From: Powellomyces hirtus
Lineage: Eukaryota; Chytridiomycota; Chytridiomycetes; Spizellomycetales; Powellomycetaceae
Assembly: GCA_025526995.1 (NCBI GenBank)
Contig: JAHLKG010000007.1
Location: forward strand, 434,001-498,000
DNA: 64,000 nt
Direction: 5' to 3'
Shown: piece after piece, positions 11,509-21,690 of the stretch
How positions within the stretch are numbered: position 1 is the stretch's first letter
Layout: each line of letters begins with the position of its first letter
Notes under the pieces: generated by a model
What the model was told of the DNA's origin: nothing
Databases searched by the model: none
Seen by the model: only the letters and a program-made list of their open reading frames with translations
Made by a program: the position numbers and the translations under genes

Positions 11509-12530
11509 ATGGCCACCACCACTACTCACAAAATTCTGGTCTTTGGGGCCACCGGCCGCGTCGGCGGGTTTGTCGCCGCCCGCGGTATTAAAGATTACAA
11601 CGCAGAGATCCACCTCGCAGTCCGGGACACCGCGAAACCATTTCGTCTTTTGGAACTTGATTCGTTCTTCTCAGACAGCAAGCATAAGCATCTGAAACAC
11701 AAGGCGGATCTGACCGACCCCGAGTCGATCCGGAAAGCGGTAGAGGCAAGCGGTGCTACGAGTGTGTTCCTTAATCTCGCGGGGTTGACGGGTGCAGATG
11801 AAGATCTTACCCGCCGCGTCGTGGACGCGCTCAAGGTACCTGTTGAGACTGGCGCGCAGCAAGAGTATTTCGCTCACATTTTCGTCTCTTTTGTGTGCAG
11901 GCCGGTGGGATCACTTACGTGGTATTGCTATCGTCCCTAAGCCTTGGAACAGAAGAAGCCGTGAAACTTGAACACCCCGACGCGATTCAAAAGCCGCAGC
12001 TCGATGCTGAGCGGGCCATCATCGCTGCCGGCTTCACCTCTGGCTACACGTTTGTCCGGCCGGGCCACTTCGATTCCAACGCAGTCGAATTCTGGGGAAC
12101 CCAGATCAAGAGTGGAGTGGTGCACATGCCGTATCCCGAAGCGCCTTTAGCACCCGTCTCCGAAAACGATATTGGAGATGTGTCCTACGCGTTGCTTGCG
12201 TCGAAGGGCGCTGTCATCACTGATGTTACAAAGAGGCGCGTTGTACCGCTGGTGGGACCTGAACTGTTGACCCAGGAACAGCAACTGCAGATTGTTGCCA
12301 AAGTGCTTGGACGGAAGATTGAGCTGAAACCTCTGACGGAGGAGCAATTTCTGGATACTGCTGGAAGTTGCATGCCACCTGGAATGGCGGATGCGGTTGT
12401 TGGGTACTGGAAGGAAGCAATTCAGAAACCGGATGACACACGGCATGCAGAGAATGTTGCTGGATATGCAGGTCGACCCGCCACCACTTTTGAGCAGTGG
12501 ATGCGGACCAACAAGGCTGAGTTTGATTGA
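11509..12530 (+). CDS. NmrA-like NAD(P)-binding protein
   Basis: Exons 11509-11835 and 11901-12530 encode 318 aa. The N-terminus has a Rossmann-fold dinucleotide motif, GATGRVGG, at about residues 13-20. The body follows the atypical short-chain dehydrogenase/NmrA pattern, with an SSLSLGTEE strand, an FVRPGHFDSN segment and an NDIGDV motif. Such proteins act as NAD(P)-dependent redox enzymes or as redox-sensing regulators; the substrate cannot be told. ATG 11509 was chosen because it places the glycine motif near the N-terminus, as usual, although a longer frame opens upstream. The 65-bp intron keeps phase. Confidence 0.88.
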
Positions 12531-12593
12531 AGCTGTAGGCTGGCTCCCGAGAAACCTTGGCCTGAGAATAATTCACCCTACCGCATAGTTTTT

Positions 12594-12612
12594 GGGTTAG
12601 GGTTAGGGTTAG
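12594..12612. repeat. short interstitial telomere-like repeat
   Basis: GGGTTAGGGTTAGGGTTAG contains about three TTAGGG units, 64 bp after the NmrA-like stop and about 130 bp before the ZNF511-like start. It may be a telobox-like promoter element or a scar of break repair; the array is too short for a chromosome end. Confidence 0.75.
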
Positions 12613-12740
12613 TCGTTGTCCTTTCCAATCATAATTCACACGCGTCACGGACACTACTGTAGCTGCGCAGTTCTACGCGCTTTTGAACATTCTCTGGCTT
12701 TGCTTCGTCGTCGACTCCCATACTCAGTTAGTCATTTCAC

Positions 12741-15184
12741 ATGACTGTCCCAACGCCATCCAAGGCACCTGTTGACCAGCCGTGGAAATGGCCGACAGGC
12801 AGCCGGAAGCGGCGACGCAACAGCGAAGTCGCAGATGGGTCAGCCAGCGACAGTGAGGTGCTGTTTCCCGCGTCCAAGAAGCACAACAAGTTGACTGCCG
12901 AAGAGGATAATGAAGAGGACGTTGGGACTGCGGAAGCTGGAAAGACGGGGGGAGGCCCTGATGAGCTCGAAACTGCAACCAGCGGCAACGAGGTGCCCGA
13001 CATGCTGACCGCCAAAGAGGATGCCGAAAAGGCAGCGGGGACCGCAGACGCTGGCACGACGGGGGCGAACACTAATGGGGCGGGTGTTAAGGCGCAAACT
13101 TCCGAGGCGGAAAGCATGGAACTCCATCAGATGAGGAGACGCAAACGTGAAATGGAGGCGTCTGACGACGAGGAGGAGCTCATTCCCATGTTCACAAAGT
13201 ACAGCAAGCTTACCACGGAGACGGACGACTTTTCGGCTACACAGTAAGTGTTTCAGCAATATGCATCCGATATCACACAACTTTTCTAACAACTGCGAAC
13301 AGAAACCGGGCATTGAAGTGTTTCCTGTCGCCGCAATGCACTCGTCTACCTGCTTTCACGTCCGTACTAGGTTATGAAGAACATTACGCTCAGGCCCACG
13401 TCAATGTTTGTAAAGTGTGCAAGCGTCCAAAAATCTTGCCCACTCGGAGACTTTTGGATCTGCATCTCATGGAGGTGTGTATGTTTACTCCTTTGACTGT
13501 CTCGCTATCCGAGGCCTTTCTAATCCGTTTCTGGTAGGTTCATGATTCGTTTTTCGCCGTATCAGCTGAGCGGCAGGCTATGGTGAGAAGCAAAAGTCAA
13601 TGTCGTAGCAACTCGCAAAGGGCTCGCCTTTAACCTCTGTTCCTTTGTCTTTTCTTTCCTTAGTACGAATGCTTTGTCGACGAATGCCCAATCAAGCACT
13701 CCACAATCAGACAGCGCCGAAGGCACTTGATGCGGGTGCACGGATTCCCGGCAAACTTTCATTTTCAAGTCGTTGAGCAGGGGCAGCAGCGTGATAATTA
13801 CAATTATAAGCCGAGCACGGAGGAAGGTCAGCAAAACAAGCAGCAGAATCAGGAGAATAAGAAAACCAAGCAGAAGAAGCTACAGAATAAGCTTGGGGAG
13901 AAGAAGGCAAGCGTTGGCGTCAGTGCACCAGCTGATGAGAATGAGAAAGGAAAGACCACCCACGCGGAACCTGATGGAGTCTGGAAGGCGGTAGAGGAAG
14001 AGGATGATGCAAATTTGAGGAAGAAGGGAACGAGGGGAAATGGGGGAACGAAGGGACAGATGGGATCGAGCGCCGAGGAGAACCCTCTTGTAACCAACGA
14101 GGCTTCGGACCCAATGGAAAAAATCTCTGAACAGCCGTCAGACTCAGTTCTAATAGCTAATGGTTCGGTAGCTGTACCGCAGAACTCGAGTTTGTCGTCT
14201 GGTGATGCCAAGCCAAAAAAAAAGGTGCACAAAAGGGGACCAAAGGCTAAGAAGCAGCCTCTTGTAGCCAGCGAGGTCTCGAACGCGATGGAAGTGACCA
14301 TGGCAGAGACGCCACAATCAGCGTCCCAGGCCGCCGTCTCGGTTGCTGACCCGCAGGATGCGAGTTTGTCGTCCGGTGATGCTGACTCAAAGAGGGGACC
14401 TAAGGTTAAGAAGAAGCTTCCTGTAGCCAGCGACGCGATGGAAGTGACCATCGCAGAAACTCCACATTCAACGTCCCAGGCCGCCGTCTCGGTAGCTGTA
14501 CCACAGAACTCGAGTGTGTCGTTTGGTGATGCCAAGCCAAAAAAGGTGCGCAAAAGGGGACCAAAGGCTAAGAAGCAGCCTCTTGTAGCCAGCGAGGTCT
14601 CGAACGCGATGGAAGTGACCATGGCAGAGATGCCACAATCAGCGTCCCAGGCCGCCGTCTCGGTTGCTGACCCGCAGGATGCGAGTTTGTCGTCTGGTGA
14701 TGCTAACTCAAAGAGGGGACCTAAGGTTAAGAAGAAGCCTCCTGTAGCCAGCGACGCGATGGAAGTGACCATCGCAGAAACTCCACAATCAATGTCTCAG
14801 GCCGCCGTCTCGGTTGCTAAACCGCAGGACGCGAGTCTGTCGTCTGGTGATGCTAAGCCGAAGAGGGGACGTAAGGCTAAGAAGAAGCCCGTTGTTTGCA
14901 GCGAGGTGCCGGGCGCGATGGAGGTGACCAATGCAGAGACGCCACCATCAACATCCCAGGACTCGAGTTCGTCACATGTCAACCAAAGACCGCCGCAACC
15001 GTTGCCGGCAACTTCGATAACTGTGGACAGCCTTACGAAATCTTTTGCACGCATGCAGATCCCACGACAGATAATCTTTGGACGCCGAAACGGACCCCCT
15101 GTCTTTGGAAAACGCCCGACTCCCCGAAAAGCAAAGTCGTCGACAGCTCATGTTGGTCAAATCACCGAACCAGACAGCGACTAA
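12741..15184 (+). CDS. ZNF511-type zinc finger protein with five AT-hook-like repeats
   Basis: Exons 12741-13243, 13303-13474, 13538-13582 and 13664-15184 join in phase to 746 aa. After an acidic, basic-patched N-terminus comes a conserved block. It has a C2H2 finger (CFLSPQC...HYAQAH), CKVCKRP, then LLDLHLMEVHDSFF and YECFVDEC...RRRHLMRVHGFP. This order matches the ZNF511 family of nuclear zinc finger proteins of poorly known function. The 45-bp third exon supplies the conserved VHDSFF segment, which supports the gene model. The C-terminal half has five tandem repeats of 50-58 residues. Each carries a basic KRGPKAKK-like core resembling an AT hook, plus SSGDA and AMEVT motifs. It converges on the TLC gene, 251 bp away. 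Confidence 0.88.
14173..14970 (+). repeat. five coding tandem repeats in the ZNF511-like gene
   Basis: Five copies of a ~150-175-bp unit alternate between a longer form with KRGPKAKKQPLVASEV and a shorter form with KRGPKVKKK and SDAMEVT. Adjacent long-short pairs are close to identical, so the array probably grew by duplication of a two-unit block of about 325 bp. Confidence 0.85.
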
Positions 15185-15435
15185 AAATGGCGAATGAGGT
15201 ATGACGACGCACCCCGGGTCTGAATCATCCATTGTAGAGGACAAATCGAACCGCGGGTACGGAAGGGGAGATTCATCTTACAAGCTATCTGGTAATTGCG
15301 GCGCCAGTTGAAAAAGATACTGTTTTGTAGATATGGACAGAAGAATAGTACACGTACGGTTATTTGTGAGTTAGGGAATCCAGAGACTCTATGTAAATAT
15401 ATAAGGCGTTTAGCCTTTGGGAATTGAGAAACCGT

Positions 15436-16442
15436 TCACCGCTGCTTATCTATGCTAGCTTTGGCGACGACGTCCGCGGCTGGATATAAGGCTGCTACAG
15501 CGGCTTTCTTTGAGCTGCCGACGGGTTTCCGTTTGGAGGCGCTGAAACGGCTTGTCAAGGCGGAGATCATTTTGCTCAACCAGAAGACGTTGAGGCCGTT
15601 AAGGAGAATGTTGGCAATGCCGTACACATAGACGTAGGCGGTAGGAATGTCGTCCATGCGGCTCATGCAGGTCACTGAAGAGAGAAGGGGATGGATATCA
15701 GATCTGGGATTGAGTACATGGTGATGTGACCTCCGTACCTGCAAAATCATACGAGTTGATGAATCCAAAAACAATGCGCGCCATAAAGAAGGCAGCAATG
15801 AGGACGATCCCGTTGACGAGCTGTAGAGTAGACCCTGTGCGGCCCGTCTTGTCGCAGAACCAGTGGATGTTGAGGAACGGCGTGCTCAGCTCGAACATTA
15901 GGAATGCGGCGCCGTAGTACATGAGGAAGGGTCGCTACAGCGTCAGGGAGAGCAGGAGATAGAGGTCATGACATGATATCTGTAGACCAGCCCCGCGTGA
16001 CGTGACAGACACTTACGAAAGAGAGCATGAACACGGCAAGACATGCCACTCCATGTAGGGCAAAGCCGATCCCGAATTGCTTCACATTCCACAAGCATAT
16101 GACACTGTCCCACAGAAAGTAACCTGCCGCAATCGAGTACACAAACCCAGCGTAGGGGTCATACGCCAAGATCTTGTCGGCTTTCAGTGTCGGGTTGTCA
16201 AAGATGGGGTATGCGAGAAGAATGATCAGGGTGGCGTGGACCGACGACACGATATGAATGCACCAGTCAGCTTGCTTGATTGGCGACAACTTGCGGTAGT
16301 GTGATGAGCCTTTGGAGAAGTGGTGCGCGCCCGAGTAGATCAGCGACCAGGCCATGACGGATGCCATGAGGCTGTTGGCGTGGGCCGGCAGCTTGGCGAG
16401 ATCGAGGGCGGCCGCGAAGGATTCGACGGGTGAGGGCGACAT
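15436..16442 (-). CDS. TLC-domain membrane protein (TLCD4/TMEM56-like)
   Basis: Minus-strand exons 16442-16017, 15934-15739 and 15674-15436 encode 286 aa. Several hydrophobic helices carry the TLC (TRAM-LAG1-CLN8) pattern: a DSVICLW segment, HGVACL, then RPFLMYYG and ELSTPFLNIHWF in the last core helices. TLC proteins handle or sense lipids in the ER and other membranes; those with the HG and STPFLN motifs but no Lag1 motif are not ceramide synthases. The C-terminal tail is Lys/Ser-rich and may face the cytosol. Both introns are of normal length and phase-consistent. The exact function is unknown. Confidence 0.88.
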
Positions 16443-17050
16443 TGTCGTGTCGTCGAGAAAGTGAAGGATTGTCGGGAGAGTGAGAGAATGTGACCGATCC
16501 TAATGAATGCACTCACAACGCAGGACGACGACGGGGACAATGTCGGCGCGCACTACAAGAATATATCACTAACACCCTCCCCCCACAAAAAAAGAAGGCC
16601 GGGAAAAGGGGTGTGTGCGCGGCGAGACCGGGCGCAATGTTCAAGCGACAATAATTACGTACACATCAGCACGTGCTCAGAGCAGAGTTTTTGTGTGGCT
16701 GTGTGTTGCCATGGCGCAGCAAAAAGGACTTGTGGCTTCAACTATTACCGGTATTGGGCTTAGCGCGCATTTGCAAGTTTTACACAGATCTTCGGTTTTT
16801 CGGCATGGACCTTCTTTTGTCATGACCCTAGAACATTTAAAGTTTTGGCCGAGTGGATGCACGATAACGTTGAAACGTGGCATACCAATGGAGCAAACTT
16901 TGTAGAGATGTGAGTGACATTAACAATGCCTGCACAAGTTTTGAAGCAAGGATGATGTATAAAAAGGGAAGAGCCGCATTGCAACTCCCGTCACTAGAGT
17001 AGCGAGTATAAATCTTTTCATTTCGTCATCATACTGCGGCCACAGTCAAA
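16443..17050. promoter_or_regulatory. intergenic between TLC gene and GH43 pseudogene
   Basis: Promoter region of the TLC gene (-) and former promoter of the GH43 gene (+). No gene seen. A TATA-like TATAAA occurs near 17008, about 40 bp before the old GH43 ATG. Confidence 0.4.
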
Positions 17051-18112
17051 ATGTTCAATTTATCACTCGTCATGCTTTTCGGCATGCAGTTACCTACCTT
17101 TCTGCTACCCACAACCATCCGAAATCCAGTTGACTACCCGAGCCTTAACTCAGCCTTATCGGCGTGCACGATCCCGTAATTGTAGACGTTCCGGACAACA
17201 CCTACATCATGTTTATTCGACCGCGCCAGGCATTGCGATCGCCAAGTTGCGCGACCGGCTGAACTGGGTCGCCGCCGGCACCGCGTTCACGGACACGTCA
17301 TGGGCAGACCTTCTCGCCGGCAAGAACGGGCGACATCTGGTCCCCTGACGTGTAATTGTGTAGCGGTTCTTTGAAGTATGGCGTGTCCGTCTTCTCATTA
17401 GCTTGTGCCTTGCGTTCAGGTCATTCCATAATGGCCAGGTTTTTATCCACTACTGTGCTTCAAAGTTCGGAACATCCAAGTCCGAAATCTACGTCGCAAC
17501 TTCAACCACCGGTCTTGCGGGAAGCTGGATCCATCAAGGTCTGGCAACGAGCTCAGCCAGAACCTCAGGCTACAACGCGATTGACTCTCAGGTTCTGGGC
17601 GAGAACGGTACGAACGGTAAGTGGTACCTGACGTCTGGATCTTTCTGGTCTAGCATCAAGCAAATCGAACTCGACCCCAGGGCAAGCCCTTTCCTGGACC
17701 CAAATCATCGTGACCCTCAAACGCTCCAAATGGCGACGCAATTATTGAGGCTCTCGTCATCTATAGCCGCACAGCAACGGACTTTACTACATGCTGGGAT
17801 CGTTCGACAACTGTTGCAAAGGTGCTTGTCAACATACCGAATCGTGGTCGGTCGGAGTACCTCGCCAACAGGCCTATTCGTCGACAAAGACGGCGTCGAT
17901 ATGATGAACAGAGGTGCCACACAGATCATGGCTGGCCGTCATCCATCCATGGTCTGGGAGGCCAATCCATTCTACAGGACAGCGACGGGACATGATCGTC
18001 CACCACTCGTACCGCAATGATAGCACACATACGCTGGCTTTAAGAATGCAAGAAACGACTTTTGCATGTTCTCTGTTTTACACGACCCATGTGGTCTCTC
18101 AACAGCCTAGAT
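17051..18112 (+). pseudogene. GH43 endo-arabinanase pseudogene, multiple frameshifts
   Basis: The family hallmarks of a glycoside hydrolase family 43 arabinan endo-1,5-alpha-arabinosidase appear in order but scattered over three frames. After a signal-like start (17051) come GVHDPVIVDV (17161), YSTAPGIAIAKL (17214), DIWSPDV (17332), NGQVFIHYCAS (near 17432), GSFWSSIKQIELDP (near 17640), NGLYYMLGSFDNCC (17776), STYRIVVGRS (near 17838), LGGQSILQD (near 17960) and VHHSYRND (near 18000). One intron (17352-17419) still joins DV to SFHNG in phase. At least six frame changes separate these blocks, while amino-acid motifs remain well kept. So this is either a young pseudogene or a locally error-rich assembly. 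Confidence 0.82.
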
Positions 18113-18341
18113 AGACGCCAATAGATATGATCTGATTGAAAAACGTTTCTTCACGAGACTTTATATGTCTCCGTCTTTTTTTTTTTAAGATCTGTATTGA
18201 TGTCAAAAGTATGAAGATTGTGCCTTTGTCACAAAAACGGTTCACATGAAAGCCTTGAATTTCTCACTGGGCCTATACAAGCAGTGCCCCTGATAATGCC
18301 TTATGTACATAACTCCCATCGATAACGTTCTTCAAGAAGGC

Positions 18342-19048
18342 TCAAGCAGGCGACAGGGCCTGAGCAGACTGCACAATCTGGAATCCAGACTCTCCGCTAA
18401 CGACAACCGCGGCATAGAACGACACGTTTCCAGTGGTAGTTGCTGCGGGAGGCGTCCTGTCGGTGGTTGCGAGAGAGAGAGAGAGAGAGTGATATCAGGT
18501 ATGGTCTTCAGATAAGATAGCAATGAGCGTCACTCCCGCACCAGGTAAATCTTGCGGGGAACGGTTTGACTGCACCAGAGGAGTGTGACAGTGTCGAACC
18601 GGTGCCGTATACTCCGCAGTTCGCAACTCCGCCAGAGGCTTCAGCATCAAGTGTCTGTAGTTCAACAGAAAAGCACGTCATTCAGTGGCTATGCAAAGAT
18701 AGACATCATGGGCTGACGCACCTGGTAAGCGGCCGGGTCGAAGTCGCTCCAAGTTCCAAGATGCTCCGTCGAATCCAAAGCCGAGGCGGCATAGAGGAGC
18801 AGACCAGTGTATCCACCGTCGCCAGTCAAAGTAAGAGTGACAGGACTCTCTGTGAAGGTTGTGTCGTTCCCAGCCGTAGATAGGGTGAAGGGTAGAGCAG
18901 AGTTTTCCGTGCCCATTGCGCCCACCCCTGCAATCGTAGCACTGTCGGCGATACAGATCCCAGAGCCTTCAGGGAATGCAGAGACCAGCTTGATTCCACT
19001 GGCCACGATTGAAAAAAGAAGAGCATTGATGGATTTGGAGATAATCAT
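18342..19048 (-). CDS. secreted Reeler-like domain protein
   Basis: Minus-strand exons 19048-18722, 18654-18542 and 18456-18342 join in phase to 184 aa. The N-terminus (MIISKSINALLFSIVASG) is a good signal peptide, which decided the start over an upstream ATG at 19105. Following residues include a CIAD segment, GYTGLLLYA, a Cys in GGVANCGVYG, TLSHSSG, FTWTPP and NVSFYAAVV. These match the beta-sandwich Reeler fold of small secreted fungal proteins related to the reelin N-terminal domain. Such proteins are extracellular and thought to bind or coat surfaces; some animal relatives are defence proteins. A GA/CT microsatellite at 18472-18489 lies in the second intron as its polypyrimidine tract. 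No GPI signal was recognised. Confidence 0.8.
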
Positions 19049-19462
19049 GGTGTTGGGTTCTGAGCAATGAAATGGATTGACGTATTTGCCGGTGTACAAT
19101 GGCAACGAAGGCGAAAGGATCGCTCCTGGCCCCTTTTAAACAAAAACCTCAGCCGTTAGAGTTTGTGAGAGGGGCGGAAACAGCAAGTTATGGACAATCA
19201 GGATTGCATTGGCAGGACACGCAGGCAGTGTACGGAGGCACTGCAAGAAACATTCAGCCCTCTACGACTGACAGGACCGCTTACGCAACCAGAGACGCGC
19301 GGATTGACAGTATAGCTTGCCATGACTGTGCACAAGTCCATGGCTGTGCCTTCCGTCGGGTGGCAACGGGGCGGTTGACGGGTCAAGCGAGAGATATACC
19401 CATTGCCGGACCCGAGGCATCAACGACTCATTGCACATTACCCGAAACGTCACTAGCCAGCA
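19049..19462. promoter_or_regulatory. divergent promoter region
   Basis: 414 bp between the starts of the Reeler-like gene (-) and ATP synthase subunit g (+). Frames in this stretch have no family match. No specific element was recognised. Confidence 0.45.
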
Positions 19463-20221
19463 ATGTCTCGCCCAGTCCGTTTCTTCAACGTCGCTGCACG
19501 TCAGACCATCTCCCGCAGGAATGCGTCCACTCCTTCCGTCGACTCAGCCGCTCTCAAGAAGAGCGGCGAAGCCGCCGTTGGAAAGGTCACCGGTGAGTAA
19601 TCCACATACTGAATGCAAATGCTCTGTACATAGGGTAGCTTGAGGGCCGGGTTCCTGATCATCACACGTCTATGGGAGAAAAATGGAGATAATGGAGTTG
19701 GAACACTAGGCGCCTCGATTACGAATATTACTTTTGTGGAGTTTGAGTTGTTAAAGTGCAAATTGCGTGGACTATATTGCACCAACCCCGAACCCTATTG
19801 AGAGGCATATCTAATTTTCCATGCATCGATGAATTTCCAGCCTTCGTCGAGCCTTTCATCTACTACGGTCGCGTCGGTCTCGAATTCCTGCGCTCCGTAG
19901 CCGTCCACCAGAAGATTGCCATCCCCAGCATCGACAATGGAATCAGCGGCCTGACAAACTTCTACGGTGCTCTCAAGAACGGCGCGTGGAAAAAGGTCAC
20001 CCTCGCCCAAGCCGGTCAGCTCACTTTGGAAGGTGTCAAGGTTGGCGGATTCTTCCTTGCCGGCGAGATGATTGGAAGGGGAAGCGTTATTGGATACCAG
20101 ATTCACGGGTAAGGAAGCATGCAAAGGGCAAAGGTTTATGAGAGACGATTTCATTGACCGTTGATCTGATTGCTTGTTGGATTATTGTAGAGCTGACAAC
20201 CATGATGGAGAAGGCCACTAA
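19463..20221 (+). CDS. ATP20: mitochondrial ATP synthase subunit g
   Basis: Exons 19463-19592, 19841-20108 and 20191-20221 encode 142 aa. The first exon is an Arg/Ser-rich mitochondrial presequence. The core has the subunit g pattern, with YYGRVGLEFLRSV, then a helical segment and a C-terminal membrane helix containing EMIGRGSVIGY. Subunit g sits in the membrane part of the F1Fo ATP synthase and helps form dimers and shape cristae. The glycine-containing helix is the expected dimer-interface motif. The first intron (248 bp) is the longest in this window. The last exon encodes only the final ten residues. Confidence 0.9.
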
Positions 20222-20229
20222 ATGTTTTT

Positions 20230-21440
20230 CGCCTTCGACTGCACTGAGGAAGATGATGACATTGTAGATGCTCCGCTTGCAGCCAACTCACCAAAAACAA
20301 AATATACACAAACCCCATTTCCTCGTTTCCTTAAATCATCAACAGTGATCTTCGTGCCTCATGATCAGAAGGAATGTTTTGGCAGATGGGCGCAGATTGG
20401 GTTGGGGTGGATATGTGAGTTCCAGTTTCAATCTGCTCAGACTCTAGAAACGCTTGGCATACAGATCTCGTGCTGGGAAGTTGCTACTAAATGCTGATTG
20501 CCTGATTGCTTGATTGTCTTCAATTGCATTGAGGAAGACGCTGAGCCTACAGTATCTCCGCTGGCAGTCAACTCACAACAAAACGAAAGAATACACAATC
20601 CAATTCTCCTCTTTTGCTCCAGCAATGTTCTGGGATCATCAAGAAGATTGCTTGGAGAGGGCACGAGTTGAAGGTGGTTTGAATGCGTGGATTCCGTCGG
20701 GGCCAATCGAAATGTTTGGCATGCCAATCCATCATCTAAGTTGCTTTTGCACTGAGAAGACGATGACAATATAGACTCTGCCTTTGCTGCCAAAATATAC
20801 AGAAACCGCATCTCGTTTCCATCCTCAACAATGATCGTCCTGCCTCATGATCAATAGATCTTTTGGGAGACCGGTATCGGCCGGAAGGGGGATGAACTGC
20901 GTTTCAAGTCAGTCTACTCGCATCTCCGGATATACCGTAATCGGCATAGAGATTTACGACGAGAAGTTATGATCAAACGCAATGAGGGAGACAATGAGAT
21001 TTTACACTCTCTGCTTGCAGCACAATTTCGTCGTTTCCTTGAATCATCGACAAAGATCTTTATGCTGCACGATCAACAAGAGGGTACTGGAAAGGAGTAC
21101 CGGGTAGAAGGGGGTTGAATATGTGGGTCCAGTTTAATCTACTCGGACGGTCCGCTTACAGATCTGCTACTGGGAGCTGCTTGCTACTGAATCTCTGTAC
21201 ATGGGATGCAAGGTGCACGTCACATCAGACGAGTCCGCAGGATGGCCAAATGGCAAATTACCAGAGACCACGCTGTTGAACAGCACAAAGCTGTGGACCT
21301 GCACGTACGGACAATCCCAAGGTGATGAATGTGGGTGCTTTCCAGCTCGATTCACTCGGACCGTCCGACAGATCTGTTACAAACACTGACTGCCAAGTGC
21401 ACGTCGCTGTACTTGGCCGGATGGTCAAAGTGGCAAACGA
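20230..21440. repeat. eroded tandem repeat array, unit about 230-280 bp
   Basis: At least four diverged copies begin with a GAGGAAGA-type segment near 20246, 20529, 20752 and 20983. They share a Leu/Cys-codon-like CTCCGCTTGCAG stretch, CGTTTCCTTGAATCATC and CCTCATGATCA. Later parts (near 21155 and 21365) repeat a CCAGTTTAATCTACTCGGAC-like block. No copy keeps a long open frame. The array starts immediately after the ATP20 stop. It could be an expanded 3' flank or remains of a transposon. Confidence 0.6.
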
Positions 21441-21690
21441 CCAAAGAAAAGTAGGAATTGTAGAATTGCACGTACGAACATCGCAGAGTAAGATACGAAG
21501 TGATTGCACGGAAGGAGTTTCTTTTTTCTTAATTTTTGTTTCATTTTATTGCAAAATGGGGGGGGGGGGGGTTGGGGGAGTAGTGTTCGCGTATTTGCGT
21601 GTGTGTGTTAGGGCAGTCATCCGGTCCAAAAACTCTATGTCTATGTCTATTATGGGTATCACTCGTTGCGGTCGACCGTCGTCGCCGTAT
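21441..21690. other. 3' flank of CLASP gene with G14 run
   Basis: No gene. A run of 14 G occurs at 21558-21571. The rest is AT-rich and low in complexity. Confidence 0.5.

Noticed and set aside
13849..14772. 307-codon minus-strand frame
   Set aside because: It is the antisense of the tandem repeats in the ZNF511-like last exon, with no domain of its own.
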